From a bacterium CG2_30_54_10 (lineage in GTDB: Bacteria; Muiribacteriota; Ozemobacteria; Ozemobacterales; Ozemobacteraceae): 5,308 nt of DNA. The notes under the pieces were generated by a model, which was not told the origin of the DNA, did not search any database, and saw nothing but the letters and a program-made list of their open reading frames with translations. Position 1 is the stretch's first letter; every line of letters starts with the position of its first letter. The stretch lies in the NCBI GenBank assembly GCA_001872985.1, contig MNYA01000356.1, positions 1-5,308 of the forward strand. The letters run 5' to 3'. Below, one piece after another: positions 1-5,298 of this stretch. The position numbers and the translations under genes are program-made.

Positions 1-87
1 GAAATTCTTGAGAAAAATGCTCGGAATAAAATTCGTGTTCATCAGTGTTTACCCATCGTAGAAAAAATATTGGAGAAGCCAAAGTAG
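1..87 (+). CDS. Possible C-terminal end of a plus-strand gene (partial)
   Basis: An open frame runs from the first base of the window to a TAG at 85-87 and gives 28 residues ending in EKILEKPK. It is rich in Lys, Glu and Ile, as expected for a soluble protein tail. The start lies outside the window and no domain can be recognised. The frame is short, and at least one other plus frame and one minus frame are also open over most of this stretch, so the call is tentative. It would converge with the minus-strand gene set, with the intervening 250 bp holding hairpins and a bidirectional-looking terminator. Confidence 0.4.
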   Translation, partial: EILEKNARNKIRVHQCLPIVEKILEKPK

Positions 88-242
88 GCTTAACTAAGCG
101 CCATTCGGGGCACGCGCCCCCCTTCGCCTCGCGAAGTAAATCCGCGAGGCTCGTTCCCCGCGGTCGGTCGCCTTGCGCCCTCCCGTGCGCTCTCATGCCT
201 CCCCCGGATTATTGAGATGGTACATGCACCCAACCTTCTTCG
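88..242. other. Non-coding convergent region with GC-rich hairpins
   Basis: No convincing gene is seen here. There are two perfect hairpins: a 5-bp stem at 107-111/116-120 (GGGGC/GCCCC, 4-nt loop) and an 8-bp stem at 126-133/143-150 (GCCTCGCG/CGCGAGGC, 9-nt loop). Neither is followed by a T-run, so they are poor intrinsic terminators. Two segments of this region recur at the far right of the window: 160-180 resembles 4650-4670 (17 of 21 positions match) and 201-225 resembles 4941-4964. This suggests an interspersed, REP-like repeat region. Confidence 0.55.
201..225 (+). repeat. Direct repeat, left copy (flanks the gene set)
   Basis: CCCCCGG followed by A-TTATTGAGATGGTACAT. The copy at 4941-4964 is the same except for one missing A and one G-to-A change, in the same orientation about 4.74 kb away. 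Weak similarity may continue about 15 bases further right. The segment is not part of any recognisable gene. Confidence 0.75.
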
Positions 243-276
243 AAAAACGAGAGGGCGCCCACGCCCTCTCGTTTTG
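243..276 (-). terminator. Strong intrinsic terminator after the GyrI-like gene
   Basis: A perfect 14-bp stem (244-257 paired with 262-275) encloses a 4-nt loop CCCA at 258-261. The stem is GC-rich at the tip and ends in A/T runs on both sides, so the minus-strand transcript has ACGAGAGGGCG, loop, CGCCCTCTCGT and then a U-run. It lies 65 nt beyond the stop codon of the GyrI-like gene. The symmetry means it could also stop transcripts coming from the left on the plus strand. Confidence 0.9.
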
Positions 277-340
277 GGGAAATACGATTCGCACTCGTTA
301 CAGGCTTTTCCCTAATCACTTCATGCTGCAGGAACAGCCC

Positions 341-913
341 CTACATAACGGGAATCAGGATATCGGTCCGCTTCATCTTGTCAGGAACCTTGTCAGGGTC
401 GTCATCCAAATATACTTCGACACACGGGCCGCCGACGGTCTTCAGACCCGTCGCTGCGATCCAGGCGTAGAGAGCGTTAATGGTTTTGTAGGTCGTGAGA
501 TACGAACCGGAATGCATGGCTGAGGCAACCTTGTTGTACGGGAATTTCTTAACCAGCATTCTACCCATGCTCTTGGTTTCGGAGGAAACCTGATACCCGA
601 TATCCCATTTCAGAAGCTCAGGTTTTACATAAAGCGGGCTGTTCCAGTAAAGCGCGATTTCCTTCCCGGAAGGTTTGATGCCGGAAGCTTTGAACTCACG
701 GAGGAAGGCTTTTTCAGCAGCCGCGAACTGAGTGTAGGGGCCGCCGCATTCGATGGCGATGTAACTGAACGGGCCGACGAATTTAACCTCGGCATTGATT
801 GGAGGAAGCGCCATTGCGGGTGGTGGTGGCGGAGGCGGCTGAACAGCCATCAGACAAGAGGCCGACAAAACCATGAAAAGAATACCGAAAAGACAAAGAC
901 GCGTACACTTCAT
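341..913 (-). CDS. Exported GyrI-like / effector-binding-domain protein
   Basis: The protein has 190 residues. The first 24 form an export signal: basic start MKCTRLC, a hydrophobic core GILFMVLSA, then SCLMA. Cys20 could be a lipid-attachment site, but Ser at -3 makes a poor lipobox, so ordinary signal-peptide cleavage near Ala23 is equally possible. A seven-proline run (26-32) links to the mature domain, residues about 40-190. That domain has the feel of the GyrI-like/AraC effector-binding fold (PF06445 type): GGPY at 57-60, LYWNSP at 88-93, LKWDIGYQV at 101-109, and a closing EVYLDDDP...KMKRTDILIPV strand pair typical of the family's C-terminus. Such domains bind small hydrophobic or cationic molecules in regulators, and some members hydrolyse DNA-alkylating cyclopropane compounds; most are cytoplasmic. 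The ATG at 913 is preferred over an in-frame start at 973 because GGGAGG lies 6 nt upstream. The upstream start would also overlap the TPR gene and place 20 extra residues before the signal peptide. The ligand is unknown. Confidence 0.88.
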   Translation of the reverse strand: MKCTRLCLFGILFMVLSASCLMAVQPPPPPPPAMALPPINAEVKFVGPFSYIAIECGGPYTQFAAAEKAFLREFKASGIKPSGKEIALYWNSPLYVKPELLKWDIGYQVSSETKSMGRMLVKKFPYNKVASAMHSGSYLTTYKTINALYAWIAATGLKTVGGPCVEVYLDDDPDKVPDKMKRTDILIPVM

Positions 914-919
914 TTTTTT

Positions 920-925
920 CCTCCC
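920..925 (-). promoter_or_regulatory. Ribosome binding site of the GyrI-like gene
   Basis: On the minus strand GGGAGG is followed by six A residues and then the ATG at 913. This is a near-ideal Shine-Dalgarno site and fixes the start, ruling out the longer frame that begins inside the preceding TPR gene. Confidence 0.88.
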
Positions 926-950
926 ATTAAAATACGGACGATGGAGTTTA

Positions 951-2234
951 CTATTCCTCCTCGGATTTTTCAAGTAGCTTCAGCCCTTCGATCGCTCCTA
1001 CGTTTGCCGGTTCTTTTTGCAGGACTTCCTTGAAAAGATTTCGGCTCGCCTGAAAATCCTTCAGCATGAACTTGCACCAGGCACGCCCGAGGAGCATCAG
1101 GGAATCGTCCTTCCCTGCCCTCTCGTAGAAGCCGCAAGCCTTCTCGAAATCCCCAAGCAGGTAGCGGAAATAGGCAATTGTACTCAAGGCCAAGGCATCA
1201 GCAGGCGCCTTCTTCAACAGGTCAGCCGATAGACTCGCCGCGTCAGCCCACTGCCCTAGAGCTCCCAGAGCCCGTATTTTCCCGCGCAAGGCATCCGAAT
1301 CGGGCTGACGATTCAGAACGACAGAGTAATAATAACTTGCCTGACCCCAATTCCCGAGCGAGGAATAGGCGCCGGCCAACCCGAGGCATGCGCTGGCATT
1401 GTCCGGTCGACCCTGCATGACATATCCCCACAGGTCGAGAGCTTCTGAAATTTTTCCAAGGCTCGCTGCCCGACTCGCAAGATCGAGGAACGAAGCGGCT
1501 TCTTCCGGCGTGAGGGCGGCGGTTACGCGCCAGCCAGGCAAATTCTGCTTCAGCAGGGCCGACTCGACCTCCTGCTTCCCGCGCAGGGCTTCGAGGTCGG
1601 TCGGAAGCTCTTTCAGAAGGCTCTGGAAAACCACACGTGCATCATCGACCTTCCCGGATCTCAACAACGACCAACCCTTTCCGAGTCTCATCACACGGCT
1701 CTTTCCGCAAACCGGGTGGTCGTAGAGGCGGACCGCATCCTCATAGTTTCGAAGGTTGAAATGCGCCCACGCCGAGTTCAGGACGGCAAAAGCGTTATCG
1801 GGGGAATTGGAAAGAATCCGCTTGCAGAGAGCCAGAACCCTTTCCCAGTTCAACAATGCCCGATTGAGTTTAATCAGACCATAGGTGCCATCCGGAGCTT
1901 CCGGAGCTGCTTCATCCCCTAGCTGGAAAGCCTCGCGGGCTGCTTCGTATCGCCCAAGATCGAGAAGGATCTCACCCCGCAAAAGAAGCGCAGCCGGACA
2001 TCGCGGAGCAATCCGAAGGACCTCGTCAAGGGCCAGCAGCGCTCCGGAGAGGTTCCACGCCCGGCGGTGCGCCAGCGCGAGTTCGAAAAGTCGAAGAAAG
2101 CTTCCCGGCTCGGCCAGGAATGATTCCCTGAATCCGTCAGTTTGGCCAAATGCTGGTACAGGAAAAACGCCGAGGTTAAGAAAAAACGAAGAAAGAATAG
2201 AAAGATAAAAATAAAAATAAAGAGCAACTTGCAA
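951..2234 (-). CDS. Exported TPR-repeat protein
   Basis: The protein has 427 residues. Residues 1-30 form a strongly hydrophobic, aromatic signal sequence (YFYFYLSILSSFFLNL) ending VPAFG before QTDGF, so the mature protein is probably periplasmic or anchored by this segment. Almost all the rest is tetratricopeptide repeats, with helical pairs at about 47-79, 80-113, 114-146, 147-175, 182-211, 248-279, 281-312, 313-346, 347-373 and 377-410. They carry typical TPR signatures such as G-x-YEAA, NYEDAV and DFEKA, with Pro at repeat ends. TPR arrays are protein-binding scaffolds; no catalytic domain is visible. The frame opens with TTG at 2234, immediately after an in-frame TAG and one codon. No clear ribosome site precedes it and no other start would keep the signal sequence, so the start is weakly supported. 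The GyrI-like gene follows after 37 bp, implying co-transcription. The partner is unknown; the barrel protein upstream is an obvious candidate. Confidence 0.85.
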   Translation of the reverse strand: MQVALYFYFYLSILSSFFLNLGVFPVPAFGQTDGFRESFLAEPGSFLRLFELALAHRRAWNLSGALLALDEVLRIAPRCPAALLLRGEILLDLGRYEAAREAFQLGDEAAPEAPDGTYGLIKLNRALLNWERVLALCKRILSNSPDNAFAVLNSAWAHFNLRNYEDAVRLYDHPVCGKSRVMRLGKGWSLLRSGKVDDARVVFQSLLKELPTDLEALRGKQEVESALLKQNLPGWRVTAALTPEEAASFLDLASRAASLGKISEALDLWGYVMQGRPDNASACLGLAGAYSSLGNWGQASYYYSVVLNRQPDSDALRGKIRALGALGQWADAASLSADLLKKAPADALALSTIAYFRYLLGDFEKACGFYERAGKDDSLMLLGRAWCKFMLKDFQASRNLFKEVLQKEPANVGAIEGLKLLEKSEEE

Positions 2235-2347
2235 AATCTAACATTGTTAGTATTTGTACACGAGCCGGTACAAACCGGTTGCAACTTGATGAGGGTTTGC
2301 GGAGGATCGGTACATGAAATTTTATTCGGTACACGAATTTTGCAAGT
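2227..2347. repeat. 11-bp inverted repeat around the start of the TPR gene
   Basis: ACTTGCAAAAT at 2227-2237 is the exact reverse complement of ATTTTGCAAGT at 2337-2347. The 99 bp between the arms contains all four GTACA motifs. The left arm contains the proposed TTG start codon (2232-2234) of the TPR gene. In RNA this would place the start in a long-range stem, but an 11-bp match in AT-rich DNA may also be chance. Confidence 0.45.
2255..2333 (-). promoter_or_regulatory. Cluster of GTACA/TGTACCG motifs (candidate operator)
   Basis: On the minus strand TGTACCG occurs three times (plus-strand CGGTACA at 2266-2272, 2308-2314 and 2327-2333), and the related palindrome TGTACA lies at 2255-2260. 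Two copies share a longer match, TCGGTACA(T/C)GAA followed by T-rich sequence, 19 bp apart. The cluster lies 21 to 99 bp upstream of the TPR gene start. No known regulator is identified; the operator role is inference. Confidence 0.35.
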
Positions 2348-2368
2348 ACCTCTAAAGATGAAAATTGA

Positions 2369-2422
2369 GATGACGACGAAGATGACGAAGATGACGAAGA
2401 TGACGACGAAGATGAAGACGAG
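2369..2422 (+). repeat. Simple tandem repeat, GATGACGAA unit (9 bp)
   Basis: GATGAC begins at 2369, 2381, 2390 and 2399, followed by GAA or GAC units and a degenerate tail to 2422. Two perfect GATGACGAA copies occupy 2381-2398. It sits between genes rather than in a credible reading frame. Such arrays can change length through replication slippage. Confidence 0.8.
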
Positions 2423-2485
2423 GGGCGCACGCGCCACCATCTTTTTTAAAAGAAACTGCGATTCTATTTTTCATTCCCAGCACCA

Positions 2486-4567
2486 TCAGAAAGAAAAATC
2501 CATTCCGCCTGTCAACGAGGAAACACTTTGGTCCGGGTCGTATACCGCGAACCCGGCCTTCTTGTTCGCGGCGACCTTCAAGTCACTCACGAAATTGGAT
2601 GCTCCAAGGCTGAGATAGGCCATCGTCCAGGGTTTGAACCGGTATGAACTCTGAAATGCCCACGCGGCCTGGTAGCGGTCGATGATGTTATATGCGAAAA
2701 GACCGTCCGAATCAACTGCCAGCAACCGGTCACCACCCCAGACGGAAATCCCGAACGTCCATTGCCCGTTGGGAACGAACCCGATCGCAGCCTTGACACC
2801 GGCGCTTGAAGGCTGAATTCCAGTGCGACTCCCTCGCCAGGGTCCGCTGACTCTCACGAATACGGTCGTCAGGTCCGCCAGCCACTTACGATGAAAACGG
2901 TAGCCGGCATGCAGGTTGAACTGGTCGGCGTCGGCGGTTTTGTAGTCCGACCGATCGATCTCTGCATCGATGCTCCAATACTGATTGGGAAAGTAGAAAA
3001 ACCGTCCACCGAAAACGTCCGAGTGGTCAGTGTTGGGATCGTCATTCTCGAAATGAAGAAGATGCAGTTGGCCGGCGTACCTTGGCCTGAAAAGGTAATA
3101 AAACCGCAATCCCAGCAAATCTTCGTTGAAATCAATATTTCCGGCGGAAAGCGACGGGATATTGGAATTCGTATGTGAAACGGTCGAAACCGCACGCTGA
3201 GCGATGTATTTTAGTGCCTGGGTGCTGAGAAGCCGTTTGTCCTGGTAGTCGCCGTAATTCATTTGTGTTTCGAGAAGGAACAGATTCCAATGCCAGGAGT
3301 TGTCGACGGAGAATAACCCCGCCTTCGCTGCCGCATGGCCCGGAAATTTTTGCTCAACAGCCTGGAACGCACGTTTCGCTTCTTTCCGATGGTCGAGACG
3401 CGCGAGAGCCCACCCACGGGAGATTTGCATTTCTGTTGATTCCGGATATTTCTCATAAATTGCAACAGCATCCAAAAAATTTCCGGTATCGAAAAAATAC
3501 CGCGCCAAACGTAAATCAACGGAGTAATCCCGACTTTGCGCTCCGACACGGTTCAACACCCGCTGGGCGTCTGAATGATATTTTCCGTTCAGATATGCAT
3601 CAACCGACAAAAGAAGAGTTTCCTTTGGATTGGTCTCATTTTGGGAATAAGCCTCGTATTTGGCCCCGAGATTTTTGTAAATCTTATTTGCTCCGGCGGA
3701 GTCACCTTTCTTCGTTAAAAGGGCCGCGTATCGAAGGTCAAGATCGATTCCAGGCGCCTGCTTTAAAAGCCAGTTCAGCAGCACTTCCGCCCGCGCGAGA
3801 TTTTTTGAGGAGATATAGCAATCCACGGCTGCAAGGTTCGTCAAACGCGGTTTGGGGGATTGCGATGAAGCAAGTTCGTAGAATTTGCCGGCTTCGGCCC
3901 AACTCGATGCTGCCGCCAGAAGATCGGCTACCCTTATCATGTCGTTGAATCCGGGGCGAGGAGGCAGCCAGCCTCGAAGCATGTTGGCTGCTTTCAGAAA
4001 GTGCCCGTTAAGTTCGTAAAGTGTTTCCAGGCGCAACTGCTGCTCCACACTGACTTTCTCACTGACGGATCCTTTAGAAATTCGCTTTTCGAGGAAGGCG
4101 ATCTCTTTTTCATTAATGTCTTTTAGAGCAGCAAGCAGCTCCGCATTCGCCGGGTATACGGCGAATGCCGCGAGAAGATGCGGACGAGCAAGCTGATGCT
4201 TTTTCATTTTGTGGAGAGCCAAGCCTATTCCCAGCCTGCAATCGATGTTCTGCGGAAACATGGAATAATATCCAAGGGCTGAGGGGTAATTCTTTCCCCG
4301 ATAAGCAAGATTTCCCATCCGCAGTGCCGAAGCCGGGTCGCCGGGACCGCTTCCTGGTTCGGCGAAAGCTTTTTGTTCGCCGGCAATTGCCTGCCCCGCT
4401 ATGAGAAGGAGGAGGAGTTGGAGGAGTTGGAGGAGAACCAGAACGATCCCCAGAGCCGGAATCCACCTCCCCGAAGTGCTTTTTCCGGGGCGAATGACGG
4501 TACTCAGACGCGGCATCGGCCGTAGGTTTGCAGGAAACCCGAGCATTTCGATCCAACGTATAATCAA
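2486..4567 (-). CDS. TPR-containing outer-membrane beta-barrel protein
   Basis: The protein has up to 693 residues. A signal peptide lies at about 33-62: RWIPALGIVLVLLQ, then a leucine run, then AGQAIAG. A helical TPR-like solenoid follows, residues about 75-420, with repeats such as AYRGKNYPSALGYY, SWAEAGKFYELA, GNFLDAVAIYEKYP and DHRKEAKRAF. From about 428 to 693 the sequence alternates polar and aromatic/hydrophobic residues (LGLRFYYLF, QLHLLHF, GGRFFYFP, FNLHAGYRF, AYLSLGASNF) and ends GGMDFSF. The terminal Phe and alternation are typical of outer-membrane barrels folded by the BAM complex. The layout recalls BcsC/PgaA export porins and YaiO-type proteins but is shorter than PgaA (about 800) and BcsC (about 1150), and no synthase genes are nearby. 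The cargo is therefore unknown. TTG at 4567 has GGTGAGG 11 nt upstream; ATGs at 4546 and 4516 are alternatives, and 4516 gives the more normal signal-peptide length. It is the first gene of the minus-strand set. Confidence 0.87.
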   Translation of the reverse strand: MIIRWIEMLGFPANLRPMPRLSTVIRPGKSTSGRWIPALGIVLVLLQLLQLLLLLIAGQAIAGEQKAFAEPGSGPGDPASALRMGNLAYRGKNYPSALGYYSMFPQNIDCRLGIGLALHKMKKHQLARPHLLAAFAVYPANAELLAALKDINEKEIAFLEKRISKGSVSEKVSVEQQLRLETLYELNGHFLKAANMLRGWLPPRPGFNDMIRVADLLAAASSWAEAGKFYELASSQSPKPRLTNLAAVDCYISSKNLARAEVLLNWLLKQAPGIDLDLRYAALLTKKGDSAGANKIYKNLGAKYEAYSQNETNPKETLLLSVDAYLNGKYHSDAQRVLNRVGAQSRDYSVDLRLARYFFDTGNFLDAVAIYEKYPESTEMQISRGWALARLDHRKEAKRAFQAVEQKFPGHAAAKAGLFSVDNSWHWNLFLLETQMNYGDYQDKRLLSTQALKYIAQRAVSTVSHTNSNIPSLSAGNIDFNEDLLGLRFYYLFRPRYAGQLHLLHFENDDPNTDHSDVFGGRFFYFPNQYWSIDAEIDRSDYKTADADQFNLHAGYRFHRKWLADLTTVFVRVSGPWRGSRTGIQPSSAGVKAAIGFVPNGQWTFGISVWGGDRLLAVDSDGLFAYNIIDRYQAAWAFQSSYRFKPWTMAYLSLGASNFVSDLKVAANKKAGFAVYDPDQSVSSLTGGMDFSF
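4404..4437 (+). repeat. In-frame 9-bp repeat coding the signal-peptide leucine run
   Basis: GGAGGAGTT occurs at 4411-4419 and 4420-4428, with GGAGGAGAA at 4429-4437 and further GGA triplets to the right-hand coding side. On the coding strand it reads Leu-Leu-Gln repeats plus a leucine run, forming the hydrophobic core of the barrel protein's signal peptide. Slippage by whole units would lengthen or shorten that core by three residues without breaking the frame. Confidence 0.75.
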
Positions 4568-4578
4568 ACGCTATTCCG

Positions 4579-4585
4579 CCTCACC
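4579..4585 (-). promoter_or_regulatory. Possible ribosome binding site for the TTG start at 4567
   Basis: GGTGAGG on the minus strand lies 11 nt before TTG at 4567, a spacing at the long end of normal. It favours the TTG but does not exclude the ATGs at 4546 or 4516, which lack good upstream sites. Confidence 0.4.
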
Positions 4586-4649
4586 TTTCGTAGCCTTCCA
4601 AAAAAGACGGAGAAGGAGCCCCAAAAGCACTTAATAAAGCCCATCTCCT

Positions 4650-4670
4650 GCGGTCGGGCGTAATGCGCCC
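4650..4670 (+). repeat. Interspersed repeat with hairpin, second copy of 160-180
   Basis: GCGGTCGG...TGCGCCC matches 160-180 at 17 of 21 positions, in the same orientation. This copy forms a 5-bp hairpin (GGGCG 4656-4660, CGCCC 4666-4670, loop TAATG). It lies about 85-105 bp upstream of the barrel-protein start. Confidence 0.5.
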
Positions 4671-4686
4671 CATACAGGGAAATATT

Positions 4687-4799
4687 GTCATCTCGAACGA
4701 ACGTGAGAGATCTGACTGATACCGGATTTGCCTACTCAATAATTCGGGGAAACTCAAAGATTCCTGGCGCAAGAGATATCTCCCTTCGTTCGAAATGAC
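4687..4799. repeat. Palindromic intergenic repeat, copy 1
   Basis: The left arm begins GTCATCTCGAACGAACGTGA (from 4687). The right arm, read on the minus strand from 4799, begins GTCATTTCGAACGAAGGGAG. With one 1-nt gap the arms pair over about 27 bases with three or four mismatches, around a 60-nt centre. This resembles the intergenic palindromes with GTCATTCCGAACGAA-type ends seen in many bacterial genomes. Reading frames through it are an artefact. An RNA copy would fold into a long hairpin. Confidence 0.85.
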
Positions 4800-4809
4800 G
4801 GCATCGTTT

Positions 4810-4872
4810 GTCATTCCGAACGAATGTGAGGAATCTGATTGATTCCGGATTTTTCCCTTCTGTCGAAATGCC
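4810..4872. repeat. Palindromic intergenic repeat, copy 2 (shortened)
   Basis: The segment 4810-4852 matches 4687-4729 of copy 1 at 36 of 43 positions, in the same orientation. The right end, read from 4872 on the minus strand, is a decayed version of the left arm (about 11 of 15 positions). The central part is much shorter than in copy 1, so this is a compact or internally deleted member of the same family, only 10 bp away. Confidence 0.78.
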
Positions 4873-4940
4873 AAAAGTGGGATTTTGGGGTTTAAGTCAG
4901 CGCATATGCCAATACGCCCCCCGGTTTGCCTTCGTGATTT

Positions 4941-4964
4941 CCCCCGGTTATTGAGATGATACAT
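4941..4964 (+). repeat. Direct repeat, right copy (flanks the gene set)
   Basis: CCCCCGG then TTATTGAGATGATACAT, matching 201-225 with one deleted base and one substitution. It lies immediately right of the palindromic repeats and immediately left of the gene remnant at about 4998. Confidence 0.75.
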
Positions 4965-4997
4965 CCCTACGTTCATCGGCAATCAGAACGTTCCATT

Positions 4998-5109
4998 GAA
5001 GGGAGTAATCAGGTCACCTTTCCCGCCATCGACATCAAAATCGTGAACAATTCCCCGCAGCCGGTTCATTTCAGCGAAGCAAGGATCAAAGTCAAAAGCA
5101 GCATCAGTG
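4998..5109 (+). pseudogene. Probable remnant of a protein-coding gene
   Basis: In one plus frame this stretch reads as NQVTFPAIDIKIVNNS followed by PQPVHFSEARIKVKSS. It looks like a natural beta-rich domain rather than noise: alternating hydrophobic residues, an I-V-N-N-S turn and a following strand. The frame can be opened by an ATG at 4956 inside repeat sequence and closes at a TGA at 5154-5156 after running through a copy of the 19-bp repeat at 5122-5140. Both boundaries are therefore repeat-derived, which suggests a gene fragment left after rearrangement. I do not recognise the family with confidence; it resembles short domains found in large exported or ABC-3C-like uncharacterised proteins only in general texture. 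Confidence 0.4.
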
Positions 5110-5121
5110 TGGGGCAATTAC

Positions 5122-5140
5122 GCCGCCGAGGCTTTTCGGC
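5122..5140 (+). repeat. 19-bp hairpin repeat, copy 1
   Basis: GCCGCCGAGGCTTTTCGGC is identical to 5207-5225. It contains a 5-bp hairpin (GCCGA/TCGGC around a 6-nt loop). It is probably a unit of a larger interspersed intergenic element together with the sequence between the copies. Confidence 0.8.
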
Positions 5141-5206
5141 AGGTCAGGCATATTGACGCGACGCATGATCGCGTTCTACACTTATGTTTCATTGCAAGGC
5201 AACCAG

Positions 5207-5225
5207 GCCGCCGAGGCTTTTCGGC
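5207..5225 (+). repeat. 19-bp hairpin repeat, copy 2
   Basis: An exact second copy of 5122-5140, 85 bp away in the same orientation. The 66 bp between the copies shows no gene; it includes a small imperfect palindrome around GCGACGCATGATCGC (5159-5173). Confidence 0.8.
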
Positions 5226-5277
5226 GAGGGTCTGGCCACAAGGGTGTGACCTTCGCGCAATGTAGCGACCCAAAGTG

Positions 5278-5298
5278 GCAGCGGCTTCCAGCCGCTGC
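5278..5298. repeat. GC-rich 8-bp stem-loop at the right edge
   Basis: GCAGCGGC at 5278-5285 pairs perfectly with GCCGCTGC at 5291-5298 around the loop TTCCA. No T-run follows before the window ends, so it is better seen as another REP-like palindrome than as a terminator. Confidence 0.65.

Larger units (their letters stand above)
2235..2485. other. AT-rich intergenic region between the two TPR genes
   Basis: This 251-bp gap separates the stop of the barrel-protein gene from the start of the TPR gene. It holds a 9-bp-period simple repeat (2369-2422), four GTACA motifs (2256-2333), an 11-bp inverted repeat (2227-2237/2337-2347) and small palindromes such as AACCGGTT (2273-2280) and GTTGCAAC (2279-2286). 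No clear intrinsic terminator follows the barrel gene on the minus strand. Open frames here translate to runs of Ser, Phe/Val/Ile or Met/Thr/Lys from the simple repeat and are not credible proteins. The most likely content is a 5' leader or promoter region for the downstream gene pair. Confidence 0.6.

Noticed and set aside
173..523. Plus-strand open frame of 116 codons at the left
   Set aside because: It crosses the strong terminator and then runs antisense to the GyrI-like gene; its composition is that of a shadow frame.
2369..2422. Regular repeats as a CRISPR array
   Set aside because: The unit is 9 bp and contiguous with no spacers, so it is a simple tandem repeat.
2176..2430. Minus-strand frame with a long serine run
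   Set aside because: The serine run is only the simple repeat read in another frame; no start signal and no further domain.
2409..2447. Hairpin (GGCGC/GCGCC) followed by a T-run as a terminator
   Set aside because: The T-run follows only on the plus strand, where no gene needs ending, and is separated from the stem; on the minus strand there is no U-run after the hairpin.
2142..2618. Plus-strand frame rich in Met, Thr and Lys across the intergenic gap
   Set aside because: Its composition comes from the 9-bp simple repeat, and both ends overlap well-supported minus-strand genes.
3265..3948. Long plus-strand frame of 227 codons inside the barrel gene
   Set aside because: It is antisense to a protein with clear TPR and barrel features, and itself has an arginine/proline-rich shadow composition.
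4590..4690. Sigma-70 promoter for the barrel gene
   Set aside because: Weak -35-like and -10-like words can be picked out, but none has convincing sequence and spacing together, so no promoter is called.
4581..4982. Minus-strand open frame of 133 codons upstream of the barrel gene
   Set aside because: It translates straight through both palindromic repeats and the flanking direct repeat; the protein is repeat-derived and shows no natural fold.
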